DNA from: a virus
Direction: 5' to 3' (one strand)
Virus record (IMG/VR): IMGVR_UViG_3300036903_000062
Span: 1 to 21,888 of that record
Length of the DNA: 21,888 nt
Position 1 is the first letter of the stretch; every line of letters begins with the position of its first letter. The position numbers were made by a program, and so were the translations under genes. Of the stretch, positions 14,409 through 21,428 are shown in pieces. The notes under the pieces are model-generated. The model did no database searches and was not told where the DNA came from. It saw only the letters and a program-made list of their open reading frames with translations.

Positions 14409-14569
14409 GACTCCTGTCCTTCCGCCACGAGGTCGTCCACGTCACCCGTAGCACCACAGGCACGACACCGAAACCTGTCACCCGTATCGTGACAGCCCGT
14501 CTGCTGGCAGACCCCGAAGTCGTACTCGTGGACGGCGACGGCGTCGCTCAGGCATTCGGGGCAGCGCAT
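14405..14569 (-). CDS. Zinc-ribbon protein (54 aa)
   Basis: ATG 14569 opens a 54-codon frame with six Cys: C3 and C6 (MRCPEC), C21, C26, and C35 and C38 (FRCRACG). The two CxxC knuckles about 30 residues apart are the pattern of a zinc ribbon, and the central Cys pair with a His (GCHD) could add a second site. The C-terminus is acidic (DVDDLVAEGQES). It is coupled to the next gene by an ATGA overlap. It lacks an obvious ribosome binding site but starts 12 bases after a perfect palindrome. A nucleic-acid-binding or transcription-linked role is the usual one for such proteins; not shown here. Confidence 0.75.
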   Translation of the reverse strand: MRCPECLSDAVAVHEYDFGVCQQTGCHDTGDRFRCRACGATGDVDDLVAEGQES

Positions 14570-14581
14570 GCGTGTCAAACT

Positions 14582-14666
14582 GACTGCGGAATTTCCGCAG
14601 TCGTTGGCCGTTCCGGATGGAAACGGTTTCGCTCAAGAAAACGATGACTTGGGAATTTCCCAAGTC
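14582..14666. repeat. Cluster of three inverted repeats (two perfect, covarying)
   Basis: Palindrome A, 14582-14602, has arms GACTGCGGAA and TTCCGCAGTC around a single T. Palindrome B, 14646-14666, has arms GACTTGGGAA and TTCCCAAGTC, also around a single T. The arms differ at two positions (GC versus TG), and the opposite arm changes to match in both. Between them, 14608-14626 holds an imperfect dyad, CCGTTCC and GGAAACGG with one bulged base. On the minus strand A and B would fold into 8-bp stems with the same AAATT loop. The block lies 2 bases after the stop of the 106-aa gene and 12 bases before the zinc-ribbon start. Operator pair or structured leader RNA are both possible. Confidence 0.7.
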
Positions 14667-14668
14667 GT

Positions 14669-14989
14669 TTACGGCTTCGCCATGCAATCCGTCACCACTG
14701 CACAGAAGATCGGCCGCAGTTCATCGCCCTTGCCCAAGCGTTTCAATGCCCAGGCGACCGTCCCGTTATCGAGTTGCTCTCGGAAGCTGTAGCGCGTGCC
14801 AGCCCGTACTTGGGTCGTGATCGCCGAGGCGCCATCCTCCTGCTTTGTTTGGACCGCTTTCAGGTGACCCTTGCGGCCATACACGGCTTCCACGTATCCG
14901 TTGGCAATCAGCCGGCGCGCCGATTCGAGGGAGCGAAAGCCCAGGGACCGGCCATCGGCGGCATACATTGGAATCTGTTGTTGCATCAT
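14669..14989 (-). CDS. Conserved hypothetical protein (106 aa)
   Basis: I start at ATG 14989 (MMQQQIPMYA); the frame upstream of it reads as Arg/Ser-rich non-coding translation. The second Met is an equal alternative, and no strong ribosome binding site is seen. The N-terminal part looks like a small mixed fold (YAADGRSLGFRSLESARRLI, then GYVEAVYGRKGHLKAV). A polar middle is followed by RAGTRYSFREQLDNGTVAWA and a C-terminal hydrophobic strand (IFCAVVTDCMA). No catalytic motif is seen and I do not recognise a named family. It is probably the first gene of the transcription unit starting at the promoter-like element at 15127-15157, about 130 bases upstream. Confidence 0.72.
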   Translation of the reverse strand: MMQQQIPMYAADGRSLGFRSLESARRLIANGYVEAVYGRKGHLKAVQTKQEDGASAITTQVRAGTRYSFREQLDNGTVAWALKRLGKGDELRPIFCAVVTDCMAKP

Positions 14990-15037
14990 GCTCGCGGATA
15001 CACTTCGTCTGTCAGGGGTAGGAGGGAAAGGGATTAA

Positions 15038-15055
15038 CGAGCGTCCCGTCGCTCG
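15038..15055. repeat. Short inverted repeat in the leader of the 106-aa gene
   Basis: CGAGCG (15038-15043) and CGCTCG (15050-15055) pair around the 6-base loop TCCCGT. It lies between the candidate promoter (15127-15157) and the 106-aa gene start, so it would be in the 5' untranslated RNA. The rest of the 193-base gap (14990-15182) shows no other clear gene. Confidence 0.35.
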
Positions 15056-15126
15056 AATGATTGTTTGGAGGGATCTATCGGAGGGTGCGCCCTGCGCTCG
15101 CCTGTCGAACAGCGCCTTCAATAGAA

Positions 15127-15157
15127 ATATACGCGAAACGCGTGAAAAGTGTCCGGC
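15127..15157 (-). promoter_or_regulatory. Promoter-like repeated element, copy 1
   Basis: ATATACGC (15127-15134), then 9 unrelated bases, then GAAAAGTGTCCGGC (15144-15157) on the plus strand. The same two blocks with the same spacing occur at 18644-18674. Read on the minus strand it offers CGGACA as a weak -35, an 18-base spacer and TATATT as a -10, aimed at the 106-aa gene. Conservation of blocks around a variable spacer suggests a binding site for RNA polymerase or a phage regulator. Confidence 0.55.
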
Positions 15158-15182
15158 CATTGCCGAAGAAGATTGCGCGGCC

Positions 15183-15854
15183 TCACCGGATTCGCCGTAT
15201 CCACGGCTGATCGACGTCCGGGTTGTAGAAGCGCAGCCGGGTTTCTCGCGGCGGCGGCCCCACGATCTCAATGGCCTGACGCGTAACATCGCCGATGCGA
15301 TCTTTCGATCCGATGTAGCAGACGAGCCCGTAGTCCGCGGCGAAGGGCCGTTTCTGAAATCCCTCGTGACGGTACAACCGCTCAAGATTCCATCCCAGCT
15401 CGACGGCCTTCTCTCGTATGGCGTCGACGAGGCGAATAGCCCGATGAATTCTCTCGTCGTCGCGGGACGCAGGCTCGGACCGCCGACTCTCGGTTTCCCC
15501 CCGTGGCGGGTCGTACGCCTTCGGCGTCAGGTTGCGGATGGCGGCCATGATGGTCTGCGCGCCGAAATGATCCAATGACCATGCCTCGATTCCGGCGAAG
15601 CGGTTGCGGAGTTCGTCAAACTCCGCGGGATCGATTCGCCCGGACTTGGCAGCCTCCTTGGCGAGCGCCAGCCTGCTCCGCAGCCAGGCGAAGTACACGG
15701 GATCGAGGCGGCGGTAGGCGGTGTCGTTGATCTGGACGTCGCGGCAGAACGTCGCGGGCGAGTCCGTCTTCCAGAAGCCCAGATCGGTCGCTACGTAGAG
15801 TGCTTCGGCCGCGCCGGGACTTATTGCGTAGTGGGTTTGAGTAGCTAACTCCAT
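15183..15854 (-). CDS. Hypothetical protein (223 aa)
   Basis: The ATG at 15854 follows an AT-rich leader and lacks a clear ribosome binding site. Residues 1-60 (YAISPGAAEALYVATDLGFW, then YRRLDPVYFAWLRSRLALAK) are helical. Residues 70-110 contain DELRNRFAGIEAWSLDHFG. A charged linker (about 118-135) follows, then a helix (IHRAIRLVDAIREKAVELGW) and a beta-rich end (YGLVCYIGSKDRIGD, EIVGPPPRETRLRFYNPD). No catalytic motif, signal or membrane segment is visible and no family is recognised. It lies downstream of the primase gene in the same direction but after a 179-base AT-rich gap, so it may have its own promoter. Confidence 0.82.
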   Translation of the reverse strand: MELATQTHYAISPGAAEALYVATDLGFWKTDSPATFCRDVQINDTAYRRLDPVYFAWLRSRLALAKEAAKSGRIDPAEFDELRNRFAGIEAWSLDHFGAQTIMAAIRNLTPKAYDPPRGETESRRSEPASRDDERIHRAIRLVDAIREKAVELGWNLERLYRHEGFQKRPFAADYGLVCYIGSKDRIGDVTRQAIEIVGPPPRETRLRFYNPDVDQPWIRRIR

Positions 15855-16033
15855 TGGTTTCTATTTTTTGCAGCTAGAACGTTTTTTGCGTACTTTATTC
15901 ATTTATGCTTCTTCAAAAATCTCTCTACTGCCATGTAATAAAAAATAACTATTCAAGGAGTCCTTTACGAATTAAACGAACTCTACTCAAAAAGCTGATT
16001 CCATAGGCACTTAGCCAAAACAATAAGTACGAA
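15855..16033. other. AT-rich intergenic island
   Basis: About 180 bases that are clearly AT-rich within GC-rich surroundings. The 10-mer TACGAATTAA occurs at 15966-15975 and again at 16028-16037, 62 bases apart; the second overlaps the primase stop codon. AAGGA and TCCTT flank one base near 15954-15964. Two minute Lys-rich frames exist on the minus strand (MAVERFLKKHK and MNKVRKKRSSCKK) without good ribosome sites. A minus-strand TTGAGT followed after 17 bases by TAAAGG is only a weak promoter candidate. A promoter/leader, an easily melted replication origin or recently acquired DNA are all possible. Confidence 0.5.
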
Positions 16034-18469
16034 TTAAGCCCCCACCCCTTCCGGCGACACCTCTTTCCACACCGCAAACCACCTTTCAACCGGACGGCCA
16101 GCCGTCTTCTCCCGAGCAAACCTGGCCAAGCCAGCATTGGCAAGTACGGAGAGAGCCCGGCCAATTTCCGAACTGCTCTTGTTGCGGTCGAAGATCGCAC
16201 CGACTTCTGTCCGCGTCATGCCGCCCGGACAACCGCGTAGTGCCCGGAGGATCTCGTCGGCTGTCGGATCGCCCAGCGCGTCGCCGAAGATGTGTTTGGC
16301 CGAGTCCTGGCAATACCGCCAAACCTCCAGCGCGGCGACCAGGTGTTCCCACCGGATCTCGGCAGCGCAATCCAGCAGCGCGTAGATCAGGGAGAGCCGG
16401 AGTACTTGCGCGGCGCCGCGCGCGACAACCGCGCCGCACAGCCCAAACTGATCCTTGGTGAGCTCGCGATAGGCGCCGACGTCGGGCATGATGTTGTGGC
16501 CCCACAGGTCGGCGGCGTTGCTATCCCGCGACACCGCTTCCAGGTTGTTCGCGTTGTAGCAGACTCGCTGGAAGGCGCGCTGCAGTTCGGTGAAGTCGAC
16601 GGTCCAAATCCGGCCGCCCTCTGGCAGGCACTTCGAGCGCCGGGAGCATGCCCACAGAAATCGGTTCGCCAAGCCATTGTCAGCCTCGTTAGAGAGCATT
16701 CCGCGCAGGAGTTCCTCCTTCGTGATGTTGCCGATGATGCTGATATGCGGATCGGTAGAACGCCCCGGACTGTTCTTGGTCATGGAGGCGAGGAAATCCC
16801 TATCCCAGGCGTCGCGGAGGACAACTGAGAGCGTATTGCCCTCGCGGCGCATCACCTGCAACGCGCCGAAAAACTCCGACTGCTTCACCAGGAGCCGCTT
16901 GTCGCTGACTCCCTCGTCGACGCAAACCTCCTGGAACTCGGCTTCCTGGCCCCGCTTCTTGGCGCGCTCCCGTTTGAAGATCGGGTCGCGAACCGCCCAG
17001 ATCAGTCCTTCGCCGCTCGCCAGGCCGGACTGGTTCGACTTGAGCCAGGTCTCGTCCACACCACGGAAGAACATCTCCACCGGACCCTGTGCGCTCCCTT
17101 TCCGTCCGGCCGAGGTCGGGCCGACGCCCACGGCGAACAGATTGGTGTGGTGCTTGTCGCCGCCCGCCCAGACGAACCCATTCCGTCCGATGACGTTCCC
17201 GGCATAGACCAGGAACAGGATGAGCAGCCAGTTGGGATCAGCCTCAGTATGCGGTTCGACCAAGCGGACGAATTCGCCGGCGAGACCATAGTGGCCCTCC
17301 ACTCCGATCGGCGCGGGCCATGGAACGGTGAACGGAGCGCCGTAGAAACCGCCAGCGTCGCTCTCACGCTCCCGCGTGCCCGTCTCAGGAACCCATTCCC
17401 GGTCGGCTTGGCCGTAGTCCGGTTCGAAGAACTTACGGAAATCTCGCCAGCTGAGATGGCGGCAACTGTTGTGGAGGCACCTGAAGCCGAGGCGGCCATC
17501 GGCGCTTTCGAAGACCGCCGCATCGGGCGCCTTGTGGGATTCGTCCCAGGGGCAGGCTTCCAGCACGAGCTTGCGGCCGCCACGATAGGACTGCGCGGAC
17601 CGGAATGCGATCCCGTGTTTCACCAGGAACGCTTCGAGGTCGAACTGGCCCCCGTCCGTGCGCGGGGGCATGGTGAACACCCGCGCTCCGGTGGCTGGCT
17701 CTGGTTCAGCCTGGGCGGCAAGCCTCTTCAGAATTTCCAGGGGGACAACCGTGAGTTCCAACGGCACTTGGAGCATCCGCGAGATACGATGGGGCCGCTC
17801 CGCTGTATCGTCGCCCTTCCGGGAGGTGCTGCCGTAGGCTTTGAAGATGCGCGAGGCATTGAAGTTCGTCTCGTCCACGGCAACCGCTTCGGTCCCGAAC
17901 CGCTCGCTCAATGCCCGCAGGCAGCGTTTGAACAAATCGGCGATCTCCGCGGTGTTGGGGAGATCCGTGGGGAAAAGCAGGTGGGCACCGTTGCCGCTAT
18001 CGGCGTATACAGGCTCCGGCCAGCCTTCCACCTGTAACGCGGCGGAAATCAGCATCGCCAGGTCCAACGCCTGCTGGTGCTCGGCATCGCTGCTGGAGAT
18101 GCCGGTGGGCCGCCGCGGATCGAGATCCACCGGCAGCCAACGGCGGCAGAGGATATCGGCGTCGGAAGTGGTCGCCTCTGCGTACAGCTTGAGTTTCTCG
18201 CTGGCCCGCGCAGCCAACGCCGGGTTGACGGGATTCAGGGTCCAGTAGATCCCCGGCCATTTGTTTTGCTCCAGGCGCGCCACGGCGGCCGCCAGTTCGC
18301 CGAAGTCTGAGAAGTACCCGGAGATGGTGCGGTAGCGTCCCGCCTTGGGCACGCGGACCTCCACGACATCGCCAGGCCGGAACAGGATGTCCACCGCCCG
18401 GCGAATCTCCACCGCGTCTTCGTCAGGAGCAACAGCATCAACTGCAGGTTCGGTTTCACGAGATTGCAT
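16034..18469 (-). CDS. Archaeo-eukaryotic-type primase fused to DUF3987-like ATPase/helicase
   Basis: 811 aa from ATG 18469, chosen because GAGG lies 6 bases upstream; a GTG at 18577 would add 36 poorly ordered residues. Numbers use the ATG. Residues about 30-230 are an AEP primase domain: VDLDP (114-118) is the metal-binding DxD, SGNGAHLLF (158-166) gives the conserved His, and VDETNFNASRIFKAYGS (198-214) gives the third motif. Residues about 300-350 hold CPWDESH and FRCLHNSCRHLSWRDF, a Cys/His knuckle. From about 390 on is an ATPase domain: VGPTSAGRKGSA (449-460) is a GRKGS-type P-loop, and NGLANRFLWACS (598-609) is typical of DUF3987. A winged-helix-like end follows. It probably lays down primers and unwinds DNA for phage replication. 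Confidence 0.85.
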   Translation of the reverse strand: MQSRETEPAVDAVAPDEDAVEIRRAVDILFRPGDVVEVRVPKAGRYRTISGYFSDFGELAAAVARLEQNKWPGIYWTLNPVNPALAARASEKLKLYAEATTSDADILCRRWLPVDLDPRRPTGISSSDAEHQQALDLAMLISAALQVEGWPEPVYADSGNGAHLLFPTDLPNTAEIADLFKRCLRALSERFGTEAVAVDETNFNASRIFKAYGSTSRKGDDTAERPHRISRMLQVPLELTVVPLEILKRLAAQAEPEPATGARVFTMPPRTDGGQFDLEAFLVKHGIAFRSAQSYRGGRKLVLEACPWDESHKAPDAAVFESADGRLGFRCLHNSCRHLSWRDFRKFFEPDYGQADREWVPETGTRERESDAGGFYGAPFTVPWPAPIGVEGHYGLAGEFVRLVEPHTEADPNWLLILFLVYAGNVIGRNGFVWAGGDKHHTNLFAVGVGPTSAGRKGSAQGPVEMFFRGVDETWLKSNQSGLASGEGLIWAVRDPIFKRERAKKRGQEAEFQEVCVDEGVSDKRLLVKQSEFFGALQVMRREGNTLSVVLRDAWDRDFLASMTKNSPGRSTDPHISIIGNITKEELLRGMLSNEADNGLANRFLWACSRRSKCLPEGGRIWTVDFTELQRAFQRVCYNANNLEAVSRDSNAADLWGHNIMPDVGAYRELTKDQFGLCGAVVARGAAQVLRLSLIYALLDCAAEIRWEHLVAALEVWRYCQDSAKHIFGDALGDPTADEILRALRGCPGGMTRTEVGAIFDRNKSSSEIGRALSVLANAGLARFAREKTAGRPVERWFAVWKEVSPEGVGA

Positions 18470-18620
18470 GAGTGCCTCGGTCGCCCTGGGGAAGGCTCGG
18501 TCATGAGCAGGCGCGGCGGTGACGGGTGAGATAGAAAAGACGGATTCTGGTGGCTCGCCATGGCCGGCGCCGCCCACAACAGAGTCCGCCTCGCGGTCGT
18601 CTGGTTGTCTGGCTACGTTT

Positions 18621-18636
18621 GGGGGGAAGTCCCCCC
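18621..18636 (-). other. G6/C6 hairpin next to promoter-like element copy 2
   Basis: GGGGGG (18621-18626) and CCCCCC (18631-18636) pair around AAGT. If the minus-strand promoter at 18644-18674 is real, transcription would start near 18636, so this stem would lie at the very 5' end of the primase messenger. It could stabilise the RNA or act as an operator. No similar stem follows copy 1. Confidence 0.4.
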
Positions 18637-18643
18637 ATTGGAG

Positions 18644-18674
18644 ATATACGCAGGATCACGGAAAAGTGTCCGGC
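18644..18674 (-). promoter_or_regulatory. Promoter-like repeated element, copy 2
   Basis: ATATACGC (18644-18651), 9 bases, GAAAAGTGTCCGGC (18661-18674), identical in both blocks and in spacing to 15127-15157. On the minus strand CGGACA, 18 bases and TATATC point to the primase gene; the leader would be about 165 bases. The element also lies in the divergent gap before the plus-strand gene at 18720, so it could regulate both. Confidence 0.55.
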
Positions 18675-18719
18675 AAGTAGTGCGCCCTCTGCGATCTGTT
18701 AGCCTTGTCGCTACGGACC

Positions 18720-19202
18720 ATGGCCGACAGTCAGCAAAGATCAGCAGCAGCGATCTGGAGGCAGAGCCAAATCCCAGTCATCTATCGCCGAGGACGCGGG
18801 CTGCCTTTGATGGTGAGGCTTCCGTACTCACCTGACAATTTCGATTGGCTCCGAAACGAGAACCGCCGCAAGCCCGAATATGACAGGCAGTACAAGTGCT
18901 GGTATGTCCCGAGCAGTTGGTTCGATGACTTGATTCGGCGCACACTGCAGAAATTTGGCCGTGTCTATGTAATCCAGCCGTTTCGGGCTCTTGAGAAATG
19001 CGCGCCTGCCTGCTGGAACGCCCAGGGGTTCGAGTGCGAATGTTCGTGCCTCGGAATGAATCACGGCTCTTCAGCTTCGGGCAATTGGTGGATAATATCG
19101 GAGACGTTCGCAATGCGATGGCACGAACGCGAACTCGCTTGCCGCCTCATCGAGCGCCGCCCACCACCTGCACAACTTACTTCGCTGGTGACCGGATCCT
19201 GA
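18720..19202 (+). CDS. Cys/His-cluster hypothetical protein (160 aa)
   Basis: Reads on the plus strand between the divergent primase and the convergent RecD2 gene. ATG 18720 is preferred; a TTG 15 bases upstream is possible and no strong ribosome site is seen. Residues 20-90 look like a mixed fold with many aromatic residues (IPVIYRRGRGLPLMVRLPYS, YKCWYVPSSWFDDLIRR, FGRVYVIQPF). Residues 94-115 hold a dense Cys/His cluster of pattern C-x3-C-x7-C-x-C-x-C-x4-H, then GNWWIISETFAMRW and a polar end. The cluster should bind zinc or an iron-sulfur centre. No named family is recognised. Codon use and intact cluster indicate a real gene. A role in DNA metabolism or in regulation next to the replication genes is inference. 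Confidence 0.78.
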   Translation: MADSQQRSAAAIWRQSQIPVIYRRGRGLPLMVRLPYSPDNFDWLRNENRRKPEYDRQYKCWYVPSSWFDDLIRRTLQKFGRVYVIQPFRALEKCAPACWNAQGFECECSCLGMNHGSSASGNWWIISETFAMRWHERELACRLIERRPPPAQLTSLVTGS

Positions 19203-19223
19203 CAAGATCCCTGCACGTTTTCC

Positions 19224-21428
19224 TCATCCTGAAGCAGCACGCGGCTCACTCAGCAGGAACGACAGGAAAGTGTTGCGCCGGTCCACCTGGCGCTTGTGAG
19301 CGCAGTGATGAATGCCCCAGTGGTCGCCGAGGATGATCGCCGAGTGCTGTGCCCGCGTCACCCCCGTGTAGAGCAAATTGCGGTGGTGCTGGTACTCGTG
19401 CGACTTGTGGGTGATGACGATGGCGCAGGGGAACTCCGATCCCTGGCACTTATGAATACTCAAGCAGTAGGCGAGTTGCAGATCCTGCCGCTCCGGGGAG
19501 TCGCGGCCGACGCCGACCAGGGCGCCCTCGAAATCCACGACGATGCCGCCATCGGACAGGACATCGGCCACGACTCCGATGGTCCCGTTCATGATGCCCG
19601 TCTTGTAGTTGTTGCGGGTCTGGATCACCTTGTCGTGAAGCAGGAAGGCGAATGGGGAATTCTCATCGAGTTCCGGAGTCCGCGCGCCATGGAGTTTCCA
19701 CTGGATTAACTGCTGCAGGTCGATGTTCAACGAGCGTGTGCCAATCGGACCCTTGTGCGTGGGCGACAGCACCTGCACGTCCTTCACGATGTCGAAGCGC
19801 AGGCGTTCGGCCAGCACCTTCTCAAACAGCATGAGAAGGAATCGCCTGACCTCCATCGAGTCCGAGAACTGGTCCACCACGTACCAGGGCCGCCGGCCGC
19901 GCTCCTCGCAATCGCTCGTGGGACGCACCTCGCCATCCAGCACGGCAGCGCAGTTCTCCTTGAGTTCTCCGGCCTGCCGCATGACCTTCGGGAGAATCAC
20001 CGTGGGGATCGCCAGCGACTGAATCAGGTCGCGCAGAACATTTCCCGGCCCCACCGGCGGCAACTGGTTGTGATCGCCCACCAGCAACAGGGCCGTCCGG
20101 TCGAAGTTGATCGCGCGGAACAGGCGCCACGCAAGCCGGACATCGAGCATCGACACTTCATCCACGATCACCATGCCGGCCTGGATCGGATTCCCAGGGC
20201 CGACTTTGAATTCGTGCCCATCGAACTGCAGGAGCCGGTGGATGGTTTGCGCGGGCTGCTTCACCAGTTGTTCCATTCGTTTCGCCGCCTTGCCGGTGGT
20301 AGCCGCCATCTCCACCCGGAGCCCCTTCTCCCGGCAGATCTCGACCAGGGTGCGAATTGTGAACGTCTTCCCGGTTCCGGCGCCGCCAGACAGCAGCGAG
20401 ATGCGGTGCCGCAACGCCGCCGCCACCGCTTCGCACTGCTGCGCATTGAGCCGTGGCTCGTGCTTGCGCGCCAGAGATTCAAGGTTATCGAAATCGCTGT
20501 AGTGCGGGTTCGGCTCGGCGGCGCGGCGAAATGCCTCCGCAAGGTCGCGCTCCATCTCCTCGATCTCGGGCTTTGCCACCACCAGGCATTCGTAAGGCGA
20601 TGTGACCAGTTCGCCCTCGCGTACCAGCGCCTCCAGATGCCGCTCGATCATCTCCCGGCTGTCCAGGTCGTCCATCACCAGCAGGAGATTGGCGCGGTCG
20701 AGCAAGTCCTCGTATTCCACCCAGCAGTCACCCTCTTCGAGCGCCTCGTTGATGCAGTAGAGCAAACCGGCGCGGATCCGGCCCGGACTCTCTTTCGGCG
20801 TGTTCATCTTGCGCGCCGCCTTGTCGATCCGCTTGAATCCCATCCCCGGCACGGCGCTGACCAGCAGGTACGGGTTCTCCTCCAGCATGGGCACCACGCT
20901 GTCGCCGAACTGTTCGACCAGTGCCGTGATCTGCTTGTGGGTGAGGCCGTAGGCGGCCAGGTGCGTGGCCGCCGCATTCCGGTTTCTGTTTTCGAGCCAC
21001 GCCTCACGCACGGCGTACACCGCGTCGAGAGAAAGCTTCGCGGCACGGGCGATCGCCTCCGGATTGTGCGTGATGGTCTCATTGAAGTTGCCGGCGAACT
21101 CTTCGGCTATCAGCGCCGCCTTCGCCGGACCGATGCCTTTGAACTCGGGGTGATTCGCCAAGTAGCGCGCCAGGCCCGCCGCATCGATTTCCAGGTCCAG
21201 GGAGACACCGGTTACCTTGAACTGCCGTCCGTATTTCGGGTGGTTGTGCCAGCGCCCGCACAGTACGACCGGATCGTTTTCACGCGCGTAAATGGGCCCG
21301 GCGAACTTCACCGTGGAGTCGTCCGCCAGCCGCAACAAGCCGGCGGCAAAACCGTCCTTGGAGAAGTACATCGTTTCGATCAGGCCACGAACGGTTACCG
21401 CCGATTCGGTGCTCTCCCTTTTCTTCAT
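19224..21428 (-). CDS. RecD2-like ATP-dependent DNA helicase
   Basis: 734 aa, normal for RecD2 (about 720-800). The N-terminal domain (about 10-80) is beta-rich and OB-like, with LLRLADDSTVKFAGP and FKVTGVSLD. Residues 95-111 (FKGIGPAKAALIAEEFA) are a helix-hairpin-helix. The SF1B motor follows: Walker A GGAGTGKT (348-355), Walker B VIVDEVSML (420-428), motif III GDHNQLPPVGPGNVL (451-465), the arginine in VMRQA (482-486), motif V MNGTIGVV (613-620), the SIHKCQGSEF signature (657-666) and YTGVTRAQ (687-694). Family members unwind DNA 5' to 3' and act in recombination or replication-fork repair outside RecBCD. Its ATG overlaps the stop of the ERCC4 nuclease gene by 4 bases, so the two are coupled. 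It ends convergently with the plus-strand gene at 19202, with only a weak GGATC/GATCC stem between. Confidence 0.93.
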   Translation of the reverse strand: MKKRESTESAVTVRGLIETMYFSKDGFAAGLLRLADDSTVKFAGPIYARENDPVVLCGRWHNHPKYGRQFKVTGVSLDLEIDAAGLARYLANHPEFKGIGPAKAALIAEEFAGNFNETITHNPEAIARAAKLSLDAVYAVREAWLENRNRNAAATHLAAYGLTHKQITALVEQFGDSVVPMLEENPYLLVSAVPGMGFKRIDKAARKMNTPKESPGRIRAGLLYCINEALEEGDCWVEYEDLLDRANLLLVMDDLDSREMIERHLEALVREGELVTSPYECLVVAKPEIEEMERDLAEAFRRAAEPNPHYSDFDNLESLARKHEPRLNAQQCEAVAAALRHRISLLSGGAGTGKTFTIRTLVEICREKGLRVEMAATTGKAAKRMEQLVKQPAQTIHRLLQFDGHEFKVGPGNPIQAGMVIVDEVSMLDVRLAWRLFRAINFDRTALLLVGDHNQLPPVGPGNVLRDLIQSLAIPTVILPKVMRQAGELKENCAAVLDGEVRPTSDCEERGRRPWYVVDQFSDSMEVRRFLLMLFEKVLAERLRFDIVKDVQVLSPTHKGPIGTRSLNIDLQQLIQWKLHGARTPELDENSPFAFLLHDKVIQTRNNYKTGIMNGTIGVVADVLSDGGIVVDFEGALVGVGRDSPERQDLQLAYCLSIHKCQGSEFPCAIVITHKSHEYQHHRNLLYTGVTRAQHSAIILGDHWGIHHCAHKRQVDRRNTFLSFLLSEPRAASG

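Noticed and set aside
14573-14578. Exact TTGACA on the minus strand just before the zinc-ribbon start
   Set aside because: No -10-like hexamer occurs at 16-18 bases; it would also lie inside the gene, so it is probably chance.
14478-14687. 69-codon minus-strand frame crossing both palindromes
   Set aside because: It overlaps the end of the 106-aa gene and most of the zinc-ribbon gene in a different frame, and its C-terminal half is Arg/Pro-rich shadow translation.
15127-15157. Insertion-sequence end as explanation for the repeated element
   Set aside because: No transposase, no opposite-oriented partner end and no target duplication are visible near either copy; a promoter-like reading explains position and spacing better.
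19194-19210. GGATC/GATCC stem between convergent genes as terminator
   Set aside because: Only 5 bp and no immediate T tract; too weak to call, though some termination there is plausible.
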